Positions 9,631 through 17,962 of a stretch of DNA of 64,000 nt are shown here, one piece after another. The notes under the pieces were generated by a model that saw only the letters and a list, made by a program, of their open reading frames with translations, made no database searches and was not told the origin of the DNA. The position numbers were made by a program, and so were the translations under genes. Source of the DNA: Arcobacter iocasae (GTDB taxonomy: Bacteria; Campylobacterota; Campylobacteria; Campylobacterales; Arcobacteraceae); the NCBI RefSeq assembly GCF_042214795.1, contig NZ_CP090177.1:2108001-2172000 (forward strand), written 5' to 3'. Numbering within the stretch: position 1 is the stretch's first letter; the number at the start of each line of letters is the position of its first letter.

Positions 9631-11601
9631 ATGTCTAAAAAGAGCACAAGTTACAATCAAATTACAGCAAAAATGATACTTATTATTTTATTAATTACTT
9701 TAGGGCTTGCTTTTACATATATTGAATATATTAAAAAAGATGTTATTGTAAATCTAGCAAAAGTAGATGCTAAAAAAACAAGTAGATTAGTATTTGAATC
9801 AATGTATTCAGCTATGCAAAAAGGGTGGAATAAAGATGACATTCAAGAGATTGTTCATAGACTTAATAAAGTAGATAAAAATCTTGAAATCCTTATCTAT
9901 AGAGGCAAAAAAGTTGCTAATATTTTTGGAGATATTGAAAATGACAAACGAGTAAGAACTACAAATAATAGTGTTAAAAATGCTTTTAAAGGAGCTGAAA
10001 CTTTAGATATAGTTAATTCAGAAATTATTAAATATTATTTCCCTGTAATTGCAAATGACAAATGTAACGCTTGTCATACCAATGCAGTTTCAGGTGATGT
10101 ATTAGGTGTCATAAATATAAACTACCCTATAACAGATTTGAAAATATCATTTAATGATATGATTGATATATTTTTGATTTTTATTATTGGTTTTACAATT
10201 ATAATTTTTATACTGCTGTTTTTAAATTTTAATAAATACTTACTTGCCCCTATTAATAATTTTATTAAAACTGCAAATATCATCAAAAAAAGTAGTGATA
10301 TCAAACAAAGAGTAACAGTAGATTATGATATCAATGAGATACAATCAATGCAAGTTATTTTTAACGAAATGCTTGATTCCATAGAACATCAATTTTATTA
10401 TGACCATTTGACAAGTCTAAAAAACAGAAGAGCTTTATTAGAAGATTTAGATGATATAAAATACTTATTATTTATGATAATCAATATAGATAAATTTGAG
10501 CAAATTAACAATCTTTATGGTGATGAAATTGGAGATAAAATACTTTTAGAATATAAAGACAAGTTCAAAGAGCTTCTTCCTCCCACTGCAACTTTATACA
10601 AAATGCATGCGGATGAATTTGGTGTAATATCACATGGCTCGATGGATTTAGAAGATTTTGAAAATATTGCTTCTTATATTATAGGTCATTTAGGAAAATA
10701 TGAATTTAAAATATCTGAAGAAAAAACTATTTTTATTAACCTTACTATTGGTATTTCTCATGGGTCAACTCTTCTTCTCCCAAATGCAGATATGGCACTT
10801 AAACTTGCAAAGAAGAATAAGAAACATTATCTTATCTATACTGATGAAATGAGAACCTTAAAAGAGTATGAAAATAGATTAAGTTGGACACAAAGACTTA
10901 TGAGAGCAATTGAAGATGATAAAATTGTACCACTGTTTCAACCTATTGTTGATTGTAAAACTTTGGAAATTATTAAGTATGAGGCACTTATGAGAATTAA
11001 AAGTGGAGATGATGACTATATTGTTCCTATACATTTTTTAGATATTTCAAAAGAAAATAAAATATATTTTAAATTGACTTTGATAATGCTTCAAAAAACT
11101 TTTGCTATTTGTAAAGAAACAAAGCAAAAGTTTTCTATAAATTTAACTAAAGATGATATGGCAAATAATGAAATTATTAGATTCATAGAGGATGAATTTA
11201 AAAAATCTAATTTTGCAAGTAATATTACATTTGAGATACTTGAATCTGAGGGTATTGAAAACTACAATGAAATAATAAGTTTTATAACAACCGTAAAAAA
11301 ATATGGTGCAACAATATCTATAGATGATTTTGGTACAGGGTATTCTAATTTTGAATATCTTATAAAACTAAATTTTGATTATCTAAAAATAGATGCAAGT
11401 ATGATAAAAAATATTGACAAGGATGAAAAGTCTCAATTGGTAACAAAAACAATAGTTGATTTTGCCCAAAAAATTGGTGTTAAGACAATTGCTGAGTTTG
11501 TTTCTAGTAAAGATATCTTATCAAAAGTGCAAGAATTGGATATAGATTATGCTCAAGGGTATTATTTAGGGGAACCAACTTCTATAGTTGAAAAGCTATA
11601 A
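9631..11601 (+). CDS. c-type-heme sensor, HAMP, degenerate GGDEF, EAL phosphodiesterase
   Basis: 656 aa. A transmembrane helix (about 13-30) and a periplasmic domain containing CNACH (C145, C148, H149) are followed by a second helix (about 178-200), HAMP, a GGDEF-like domain and EAL. CxxCH is the covalent attachment motif for c-type heme. Its position just before GDVLGVININYPI, close to the second helix, resembles DUF3365/Tll0287-like heme sensor domains. The GGDEF motif reads HADEF, so no cyclase activity is expected. EALMR (E451), NLTKDDM, EILESEGI, the IDDFGTGYSNFEYL loop and DYAQGYY are intact, so it should cleave c-di-GMP. The likely input is redox state, O2 or NO at the heme; this is inference. 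It is a single gene with its own ATG. Confidence 0.88.
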   Translation: MSKKSTSYNQITAKMILIILLITLGLAFTYIEYIKKDVIVNLAKVDAKKTSRLVFESMYSAMQKGWNKDDIQEIVHRLNKVDKNLEILIYRGKKVANIFGDIENDKRVRTTNNSVKNAFKGAETLDIVNSEIIKYYFPVIANDKCNACHTNAVSGDVLGVININYPITDLKISFNDMIDIFLIFIIGFTIIIFILLFLNFNKYLLAPINNFIKTANIIKKSSDIKQRVTVDYDINEIQSMQVIFNEMLDSIEHQFYYDHLTSLKNRRALLEDLDDIKYLLFMIINIDKFEQINNLYGDEIGDKILLEYKDKFKELLPPTATLYKMHADEFGVISHGSMDLEDFENIASYIIGHLGKYEFKISEEKTIFINLTIGISHGSTLLLPNADMALKLAKKNKKHYLIYTDEMRTLKEYENRLSWTQRLMRAIEDDKIVPLFQPIVDCKTLEIIKYEALMRIKSGDDDYIVPIHFLDISKENKIYFKLTLIMLQKTFAICKETKQKFSINLTKDDMANNEIIRFIEDEFKKSNFASNITFEILESEGIENYNEIISFITTVKKYGATISIDDFGTGYSNFEYLIKLNFDYLKIDASMIKNIDKDEKSQLVTKTIVDFAQKIGVKTIAEFVSSKDILSKVQELDIDYAQGYYLGEPTSIVEKL

Positions 11602-11644
11602 ATAAAGCAATCAGAAACAAATAATAAGTTTTTAAAGAGAGGAT

Positions 11645-11670
11645 AATAAAGAAGATTAAACTTCTTTATT
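11645..11670. terminator. AT-rich hairpin between convergent genes
   Basis: A perfect 10-bp inverted repeat AATAAAGAAG/CTTCTTTATT with a 6-nt loop lies between the stop of the heme-PDE gene (plus strand) and the stop of the 50-aa gene (minus strand). It can act as a terminator in both directions, though no long T run follows. Confidence 0.5.
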
Positions 11671-11672
11671 AA

Positions 11673-11825
11673 CTAGTGCGATTTTCTTACGACCAATATC
11701 ATCTTAATATTAATCACAATAAATCTAACGATTTGCCATAAGATACAAGTTCTCATAAATCTTACAAATCTACTTGGTTTTGGTGGATAGTATGCTTGCT
11801 CATAAGGTTTAGTATTTTTATTCAT
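11673..11825 (-). CDS. 50-aa basic protein cotranscribed with sqr
   Basis: A small ORF encodes a 50-residue protein beginning MNKNTKPYEQAYYPPKPSRF, followed by a hydrophobic, arginine-rich helix (FMRTCILWQIVRFIVINIKM) that could lie on or in the membrane. A strong AGGAGA site sits directly after the sqr stop codon and about 9 nt before this ATG, so it is the second gene of an sqr operon. I do not recognise the family. Its place suggests a role with the membrane-bound flavoprotein, perhaps anchoring or stability; this is inference. It would be missed by a length filter. Confidence 0.6.
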   Translation of the reverse strand: MNKNTKPYEQAYYPPKPSRFVRFMRTCILWQIVRFIVINIKMILVVRKSH

Positions 11826-11841
11826 AATAATATTTCTCCTA

Positions 11842-13305
11842 TTATTCTGGGATTAAAGTCCAGCCCGGTTTTAATTGAGCTTTATATATAAACATATGAT
11901 GTAACAAATGTTTAATCCAATGTCCTGCTGTTCCCACTTCTCCAAAAGTTGAGTCTTGGTCTCTTCCTGTTTCTGGATATTTTTCATAATCAGGAACTAC
12001 CGGATAAACTGTCATCGCAGCAGCTGTTCCTGTAAAGAAACCTTTACCTGTACTTGCAACACAAGCAGCACCCATACTACTCATACTTGCTGTATGTGTA
12101 GGCGTAGTCGATTTTCCAGTAATCATATCGCAAATCGAGTGAGCAACTGCTTTCCCCATAATACCACTTGGCATCCCCGTTCTTGGTGGGGTTGGAGTTA
12201 TCATTGTGCCATTTGGTGATTTTTGTGGTTTAGAAATAGGGTGTGGTGGTGCAAAAGCAATACCAACTGCAAATATATTTTTATAAGTTGGGTTCTGTAA
12301 TGTTTTTGGCCAATCACTAGCTTTCCAATCTTCATATGCTTTGGGAGTATAATCAGCATCAACTTTCAAAAATCCATTTGGTGCAAAAATTGTATCTGTG
12401 ATATCACTTCCATCTTTTGAAAATGCCTTTAATCCAACCCCCGCAAATGGTGGAATCAACATAGCCAAATCAAACTCTTGTGTATGGTATTCTCCATTTA
12501 ATAGTTCATAATGGGCTAAACCTTTTTCTATTTTATTTACATGAGCACCTGTAATCCAAGTCAATCCTCTTTCCGCATAAATTGATTCAGTAAATACTCT
12601 TGAATGTGTTAGGTATCCACCTCTATTGATATGCATTCCTCCCATACCAAAGTCACCTAAAGTCTCTTCATTTGATATCCAGACTAGATTGGCATTTTCT
12701 CTAACACCTCTTTTTTTAAGAATATGTTCTATGTTGAAAATATATTCAAAAGCAGCACCTTGACAAGTACACATACCATGTCCAGTGCCTACTAAGATAG
12801 TTTGTTTTTCACCTTTTGACATTTTTTCAATGCATTTTTCTAATTCATGATATGCATGGACAGCATGATCTGCTGTACAAACTGAGACTGTATTTCCATC
12901 AACTTCAGGATCTAATCCAGGAGTTGCTGCAAAATTTAGTTTTGGACCAGTAGCATTAATTAAATAATCATATGTAAGCTCTTCTGTTTGTGAAGATTTA
13001 TCTTCACTAGTATATTTAATAGTTACATAAGGTTTAAAATTTTCAGTTTTTCCCTCAGGGTGAATAGATAAGGCTTTTGCTTGTTTATATGTAATACCAG
13101 CTTTTTTATATACAGGTGCTAAATCAAAAGTTACATCTTCTTTACCCATTTCTCCTACTCCAACCCAAATATTTGATGGTATCCAATTCCATTTTGAGTT
13201 TGGCGTAACAACTACAACTTCATGAGACTTACCAAGCCACTTCGCTGCAAATGATGCAGCAGTATGTCCAGATACCCCTCCCCCTAAAACGACAAGTCTT
13301 GCCAT
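11842..13305 (-). CDS. sqr: sulfide:quinone oxidoreductase family flavoprotein
   Basis: 487 aa. The N-terminal dinucleotide fold has GGGVSGH (residues 8-14). Further family features are the NATGPKL segment, a cysteine in VCTADHAVHAY, two more in GHGMCTCQGA, and the C-terminal FAD region FAVGIAFAPPHP. The C-terminus (GHWIKHLLHHMFIYKAQLKPGW) is amphipathic, as in SQR enzymes that sit on the membrane and hand electrons to quinone. SQR oxidises sulfide to polysulfide or sulfur. The length exceeds type I SQR (about 430 aa), so it may belong to one of the longer types; I cannot assign the type. It shares a 158-bp spacer with a divergent RND pump operon and is followed by a 50-aa gene. Confidence 0.8.
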   Translation of the reverse strand: MARLVVLGGGVSGHTAASFAAKWLGKSHEVVVVTPNSKWNWIPSNIWVGVGEMGKEDVTFDLAPVYKKAGITYKQAKALSIHPEGKTENFKPYVTIKYTSEDKSSQTEELTYDYLINATGPKLNFAATPGLDPEVDGNTVSVCTADHAVHAYHELEKCIEKMSKGEKQTILVGTGHGMCTCQGAAFEYIFNIEHILKKRGVRENANLVWISNEETLGDFGMGGMHINRGGYLTHSRVFTESIYAERGLTWITGAHVNKIEKGLAHYELLNGEYHTQEFDLAMLIPPFAGVGLKAFSKDGSDITDTIFAPNGFLKVDADYTPKAYEDWKASDWPKTLQNPTYKNIFAVGIAFAPPHPISKPQKSPNGTMITPTPPRTGMPSGIMGKAVAHSICDMITGKSTTPTHTASMSSMGAACVASTGKGFFTGTAAAMTVYPVVPDYEKYPETGRDQDSTFGEVGTAGHWIKHLLHHMFIYKAQLKPGWTLIPE

Positions 13306-13370
13306 AATCTTTCCTTATTATAGTATAATTACAAATTCTATATCTTTATAAATTATATAAAGCTTAAATT

Positions 13371-13385
13371 ATAAGAATTTCTTAT
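13371..13385. promoter_or_regulatory. inverted repeat in the sqr / RND divergent spacer
   Basis: ATAAGAA-T-TTCTTAT is a perfect 7-bp dyad with a one-base centre, located between two divergent operons. It could be a repressor operator, or a chance palindrome in very AT-rich DNA. No regulator gene is adjacent. Confidence 0.3.
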
Positions 13386-13426
13386 TTTAAAATATTTTAA
13401 TATTTTTATAATTTATAAAAATGTAT

Positions 13427-13446
13427 AATTATAAATACTTATAATT
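13427..13446. promoter_or_regulatory. inverted repeat just upstream of the split RND operon
   Basis: AATTATAA-ATAC-TTATAATT is a perfect 8-bp dyad ending 17 nt before the adaptor ATG (13464), so a protein bound here would block the operon promoter or its ribosome site (GGAG, 13451-13454). High AT content means chance cannot be excluded. Confidence 0.35.
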
Positions 13447-13463
13447 AATTGGAGTAAAAATTA

Positions 13464-14276
13464 ATGAAAACAACTTTTTTAAGTCATCTGTTGAAGGTCT
13501 TTATACTTTCAATAATCTCTACAAACCTCTATAGTGAGTCTTTAGAGTTATCTAGCTTTATTGTCAGTGATAATCAAAAAACAATTTCAAGTAAATACAA
13601 TGGTTATATAGAAAAAATCTATATAAACGAAGGTGATTATATAAAAAAAGGAAAACTACTTTTAAAAATAGATTCAAAAGAAATGTCAACATCAAAATCT
13701 CAAACTAAACTTAGTATTGAACAAGCTAAATTAAATTTTAATATTTTAAAAAATGATTTAAATAAAGCTACAATTGATTTTGATAGATATAAAAGACTTT
13801 TTGAAAAACAGATGATTTCAAAAAGTGATTATGAAAATTTTGAATTAAAAAAGAACAATCTAGATAGAAACTTGCAAATTGCAAAAAAATCTATAAAACA
13901 AAGTGAAGACAAACTTCAAGAGATAAACAAAAATCTTAAATACTTAAATATAAGAGCCTCAAGTGATGGGTTAATAATCAAAAAAAACATCAATGAAGGG
14001 GAATTGGCAACTGCTGGAACTCCACTATTGACAATAAGTGATGTGGATAATTTAAATCTTTATTTAGATGTAGCAGAGAATGATTTAGCAAAATTTAGGG
14101 GAAAAGAAGAGTTAGATATTTATATAGAATCACTTAATATAAATCAAAAAGCAAAAGTAGTAGCAATATTGCCAAGTGTTGATTCTGGGATTAATAGTTT
14201 TAGAGTAAAGCTAAGTTTTAAAAGAACAGACAATCGAGTACTTCCAGGAATGTACGCAAAAGTGAGAGTTGAATAA
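13464..14276 (+). CDS. RND efflux periplasmic adaptor (membrane fusion protein)
   Basis: 270 aa, short for the HlyD/AcrA family (usually 350-400). A signal peptide (about 1-24) is followed by a biotinyl-lipoyl-like half (KYNGYIEKIYINEGDYIKKG), a coiled-coil hairpin (about 80-155) and the returning lipoyl half (ASSDGLIIKKNINEGELATAGTPLLTI), then a beta-barrel. The adaptor links an inner-membrane RND permease to an outer-membrane channel. No TolC-like channel gene follows, so a distant one must be used. The next gene starts one base after this stop codon. The gene is divergent from sqr. Confidence 0.88.
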   Translation: MKTTFLSHLLKVFILSIISTNLYSESLELSSFIVSDNQKTISSKYNGYIEKIYINEGDYIKKGKLLLKIDSKEMSTSKSQTKLSIEQAKLNFNILKNDLNKATIDFDRYKRLFEKQMISKSDYENFELKKNNLDRNLQIAKKSIKQSEDKLQEINKNLKYLNIRASSDGLIIKKNINEGELATAGTPLLTISDVDNLNLYLDVAENDLAKFRGKEELDIYIESLNINQKAKVVAILPSVDSGINSFRVKLSFKRTDNRVLPGMYAKVRVE

Positions 14277-14277
14277 A

Positions 14278-15825
14278 ATGGATTATAAATCTATAAAAGT
14301 ACACAATATTGGTGGACTACTTTCTAAGACTTTTCTTCACAATCCTTTAACTCCTGTGATTGCGGTTTTTATTTTACTTTTAGGATATATAGCACTTACT
14401 TTTATGCCAAGGGAAGAAAATCCACAGATGATTGTATCTGGTGGGAATATTATAGTTTCACTTCCTGGTGCAACACCCCAAGAAGTTGAAAATGTTATTG
14501 TAAAACCAATTGAGAGAAAGATGAAAGAGGTTCTAGGTGTTGAGCATGTTCAAGGAATAGCAAGACAAGATGTTGGAATAATAAATGTTATGTTTTTTAT
14601 TGGAGAAGATAAAGAACAATCAAATCTAAAAATGTATGACAAGATGATGCAAAACTTAGATATCTTACCAAGGGGAGCTAGTCAACCTTTGATTAAACCT
14701 CTTGATATTGATACTGATATTCCTATTTACTCTATTGCTTTTTATTCTAAGAATAATAAAATAAGCCAAGCAGACTTATACGAAAAAGTAAAACAATTAC
14801 AACAAAAATTTAATTCTATAGAAAATATTGCACAAGCAAATATTATCGGTGGACATAAAAAACAATTTAATATTTTACTTGATACTAATAAACTCAATCG
14901 TTACAATTTAACAATTAGGGATGTAAACCAAGCCCTTAGCGCGGTTGTAATTAACGCTCCTGAACTAAAGAAAAGTAGAGGCAATGAAATTAAAATAGGA
15001 AGTATAAAAAATGTACTTCAATCTATAAATGATGTTCAAAATATAATTATTCCCGCAAGTAATACAATTGTATATTTAAAAGATATAGCTACTATAAGTG
15101 ATGGGGTTGACTTTCAAAACTATAAAAAAGTAGAAATAAATCTAAAAGATAAAAATCTTTATCCACAAGTTACACTAACCCTATCTAAATTAAAAGGTTC
15201 AAATGCCGTTGTAATAGCTGATGAAGTAACTGAAAGATTATCTGAAATGAGAAGTGAATTTGAAAAAGAGGGAATAAATTACACTATTACAAGAAATGAT
15301 GGTGAGAGAGCAAATGATGCAGTAACTGAACTTATGTTTCACCTTTTGATTTCAGTTATTATCATTATTTTGTTATTGGTATTTGTTCTGGGATGGAAAG
15401 AGGCTATGATTGTAACTTTTACCATTCCTGCTATTTTTGCGATTACTCTTTTTGTAGCATATTTAGGTGATCAGACAATAAATAGAATTACTCTGTTTGC
15501 TTTTCTTTTATCCCTTGGACTTTTAGTTGATGATGCTATTGTTGTTGTTGAAAATATTCATAGACACTTTCATAAAGAAGATAGTAAAAATAAAACAAAT
15601 GAAGAGATTATGGTTGAAGCAACTGATGAAATAGGAGCTTCTACAAATATAGCAACTATAGCAATTATTCTTACAATGGTACCTATGGCATTTGTAGGAC
15701 AAATGATGGGACAATTTATGAGACCAATTCCTTTAAATGTACCAGTAGCAATGGCTGCTTCACTTATAATCGCATATATCTTTACCCCATATTTTGCAAA
15801 TAAAATATTAAAAAGAGGAAAATAA
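14278..15825 (+). CDS. split RND permease, N-terminal half (TM1-6)
   Basis: About 515 aa, matching the first half of an AcrB-type RND permease. It has TM1 near residues 20-40 (PVIAVFILLLGYIALTFMP), a large periplasmic loop with PGATPQEVENVIVKPIE, and TM2-6 including LGLLVDDAIVVVENIHRHF, the paired aspartates of the TM4 proton relay. It ends with AYIFTPYFANKILKRGK, the end of TM6. Normal permeases of this class are single chains of about 1030 aa. ATG 14278 is chosen over an in-frame TTG at 14269 that overlaps the adaptor gene. Its stop TAA shares an A with the ATG of the second half, so translation is coupled. Confidence 0.9.
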   Translation: MDYKSIKVHNIGGLLSKTFLHNPLTPVIAVFILLLGYIALTFMPREENPQMIVSGGNIIVSLPGATPQEVENVIVKPIERKMKEVLGVEHVQGIARQDVGIINVMFFIGEDKEQSNLKMYDKMMQNLDILPRGASQPLIKPLDIDTDIPIYSIAFYSKNNKISQADLYEKVKQLQQKFNSIENIAQANIIGGHKKQFNILLDTNKLNRYNLTIRDVNQALSAVVINAPELKKSRGNEIKIGSIKNVLQSINDVQNIIIPASNTIVYLKDIATISDGVDFQNYKKVEINLKDKNLYPQVTLTLSKLKGSNAVVIADEVTERLSEMRSEFEKEGINYTITRNDGERANDAVTELMFHLLISVIIIILLLVFVLGWKEAMIVTFTIPAIFAITLFVAYLGDQTINRITLFAFLLSLGLLVDDAIVVVENIHRHFHKEDSKNKTNEEIMVEATDEIGASTNIATIAIILTMVPMAFVGQMMGQFMRPIPLNVPVAMAASLIIAYIFTPYFANKILKRGK

Positions 15826-17468
15826 TGAATAGCATTAAAAATCTGGTTCATTTTTGTATAAAAGATAAAAAAAATAAAACAATAGTGCTTTTGGTAACTC
15901 TATTTGCATTTTTATTTTCTGTATATTTAATCCCTCTTGAAATAGTAAAAGCAAAAATGCTTCCAGGAAAAGACTCAAATACTTTTACAGTATATGTGGA
16001 TTTGCCAACAGGAAGTTCGATTTATCAGACAAAAAAAGTAACTGATGGTGTTGTTGGTGTATTACAAAAAGAAAAAGAAGTTTTAGACTCAGAAGTATTT
16101 TTAGGAACTTCATCTCCCCTTGATTTTGCTGGACTTGTTAAAATGAGTGGATTAAAAAGCGGAGAAAACTTTGCAGAAATAGTTGTAAATATATTAAAAA
16201 AACATGATAGAGAAGAACCTTCATTTCTTATGGCTCAAAGATTAAGAATAGAGATAAATAAAGTTGTTGAAAAAATCAATTCAAAGGCTACTATAAAAAT
16301 GGTAGAACCACCAGCTGGACCTCCTGTATTAGCGGCAATTGTTGCAGAAATTTATGGAGATGATTATAATTCTATAGAAAAACTTGCAAGAAAAGTTGAA
16401 AAAGTTTTCAAAAAAACTGATGGTTTAGTTGATATTGATATTATTGGTGATGATGATTATGAAAAGTATGAGTATATCCTTGATTATGAAAAAATAAAAA
16501 GACTTGGAATAACAGTAAATAGTGTAACAGATTTACTTGAAATAGCATTTAATGGTAAAGTTATCAATACTAAAAATTCATCAAAATACTCTACTCAGAT
16601 TGACTTGTTTGTTAGAACAAAACAAAGAGATTTTGATGTTGAAAATGCCTTATCATCTCTAAAAGTAAAAAGTTCAAATGGTAATTTAGTGCCTTTAGTA
16701 AGTATTGTAAAAGTAAAAAAAATGAAAAATGAAAAAACAATATATTCAAAAGATTTAAAACCGATGTTAAATGTAGTGGCAGAGACAGATATGGTATCTC
16801 AAATTTACCCACTACTTGATGCTAGAACTTTCATAAAAGAGAATTTTGCTGATGATTATGAAGTTACTAGTGCAAATATGCTAAATCTTTGGCTTACAGA
16901 TAAAAAGACAGGCGAAAAATTAAAGCTTGTTTGGGATGGAGAATTAAAAGTTACACTAGATACTTTTAGAGATTTAGGTGGGGCTTTTATAGCAGCACTT
17001 GTTCTTATATTTTTACTTATGGTTGTTTATTATAAAAACTTTGCCTTAAGTGGAATTGTATTGTTATCAAGCTTTTTATCAATCATTGGTGTAATCTTTG
17101 GACATCTATTTGTAGACATAGTTACAACTCACACTTTCTTTTTAACAGCAACTTCACTTATAGGGTTTATAGCGCTAATTGGTATTAGTTCAAGAAATGC
17201 ACTTTTATTAATAGACTTTACAAAACATTTAGTTGCAAGTGGAACAGAAAAAAAAGAAGCTATAGCAACATCTGCAGCTATTAGAGCAAAACCAATTATT
17301 CTAACCGCTGCCTCGATTATTTTAGCTTCATTATTATTAGCAAATGACGCAGTTTTTGGAGGTCTTGGTGTATCTTTAATCTTTGGAACAATAGCAGCAG
17401 TAATTGCATCAATTTTTGTTGTACCTGTATTGATTGATAATATTGATGAGAGTGTTCTTAAGGATTAA
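15825..17468 (+). CDS. split RND permease, C-terminal half (TM7-12)
   Basis: 547 aa, matching the second half of an RND permease. It has an amphipathic start, TM7 (IVLLVTLFAFLFSVYLIP), a periplasmic porter region with YVDLPTGSSIYQTKKV, and TM8-12 with FIALIGISSRNALLLIDF (TM10) and a final helix. A ribosome site GAGGA lies 5 nt before the ATG, and the start overlaps the previous stop (TAATG), so this is a real start, not a broken gene read in two pieces. The complete pump would be a trimer of two-chain units. Substrate is unknown; the divergent sqr gene makes a sulfur- or redox-related cargo worth considering (inference). Confidence 0.9.
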   Translation: MNSIKNLVHFCIKDKKNKTIVLLVTLFAFLFSVYLIPLEIVKAKMLPGKDSNTFTVYVDLPTGSSIYQTKKVTDGVVGVLQKEKEVLDSEVFLGTSSPLDFAGLVKMSGLKSGENFAEIVVNILKKHDREEPSFLMAQRLRIEINKVVEKINSKATIKMVEPPAGPPVLAAIVAEIYGDDYNSIEKLARKVEKVFKKTDGLVDIDIIGDDDYEKYEYILDYEKIKRLGITVNSVTDLLEIAFNGKVINTKNSSKYSTQIDLFVRTKQRDFDVENALSSLKVKSSNGNLVPLVSIVKVKKMKNEKTIYSKDLKPMLNVVAETDMVSQIYPLLDARTFIKENFADDYEVTSANMLNLWLTDKKTGEKLKLVWDGELKVTLDTFRDLGGAFIAALVLIFLLMVVYYKNFALSGIVLLSSFLSIIGVIFGHLFVDIVTTHTFFLTATSLIGFIALIGISSRNALLLIDFTKHLVASGTEKKEAIATSAAIRAKPIILTAASIILASLLLANDAVFGGLGVSLIFGTIAAVIASIFVVPVLIDNIDESVLKD

Positions 17469-17498
17469 TTTTATATTTTCTCATGAACACCTGAAGGT

Positions 17499-17540
17499 CT
17501 TCGCATTTCTTACTTTTTGGTCTCGAAAAAGTAAGCAAAA
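17499..17540 (+). repeat. dispersed hairpin repeat, copy A
   Basis: CTTCGC-A-TTTCTTACTTTTT, then a 7-nt loop, then AAAAAGTAAGCAAAA; the stem CTTACTTTTT/AAAAAGTAAG is 10 bp. The same layout recurs reversed at 19212-19252, and its first part occurs after valS at 9391. This is a REP-like intergenic element sitting at the 3' side of genes. Confidence 0.65.
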
Positions 17541-17592
17541 AAGACTGCCGAGTTGATGAAGGCAAAGCTACCTAAGCTTTCAGTCTTTTTTT
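17537..17592 (+). terminator. compound hairpin downstream of the RND operon
   Basis: An 11-bp outer stem AAAAAAGACTG/CAGTCTTTTTT (17537-17547, 17581-17591) encloses a second stem AAAGCT/AGCTTT (17564-17569, 17575-17580). The right arm ends in a T run, so it is a good intrinsic terminator for the operon. Confidence 0.55.
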
Positions 17593-17612
17593 CTGCGTTC
17601 GAAGACTCGCTA

Positions 17613-17640
17613 AAAGAGTGCATTTAGCACTCTTTCTTTA
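17613..17640 (+). terminator. second hairpin with T-rich tail
   Basis: AAAGAGTGC-ATTTA-GCACTCTTT is a perfect 9-bp stem followed by CTTTA. Together with the two hairpins before it, it makes a structured array of about 140 bp. The remaining 17641-17925 shows no credible gene; two small ORFs there were rejected. Confidence 0.45.
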
Positions 17641-17962
17641 CGCTCAGACATATTCTCACTTTTCACCGAAAATAAAGCCTAAAATCTTAGCTTCATCAAA
17701 GGCAGAAAGAATCCTCTGTAGTTCTAACTATGAATTTATAAACTTATATACAATAAACAAAGAATATTTCTACATCTGCAGGAGCCGAATGTTTATTTTT
17801 CTCTTTTCTAAATAAGATTGGCAACTGTTTGAGTGTTTAAAAGTTCCTAAATGGAAGTTTTAATAAACGAGTTTTGCCAAGCAGAGAAGATAAAAATAAT
17901 AAATGAGGGAACCTTTGGCTTCGAAGTTGCCACCTTAAAAACCAATAAAAATATTAGAATTT

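Noticed and set aside
11956..12219. Antisense ORFs inside real genes (for example within sqr, lapD, nhaA and the RND genes)
   Set aside because: They lie opposite well-conserved proteins, have no ribosome sites, and are mirror frames of AT-rich codons.
14278..17468. Split RND as a frameshifted pseudogene
   Set aside because: The second half has a good ribosome site, a start overlapping the stop (TAATG), and no missing or duplicated family sequence at the junction; an inactivating frameshift would normally lack these.
17618..17815. 65-aa plus-strand ORF after the RND operon
   Set aside because: It starts in a terminator-like hairpin, has no ribosome site, and its sequence is low-complexity and unlike a protein family. 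Treated as non-coding.
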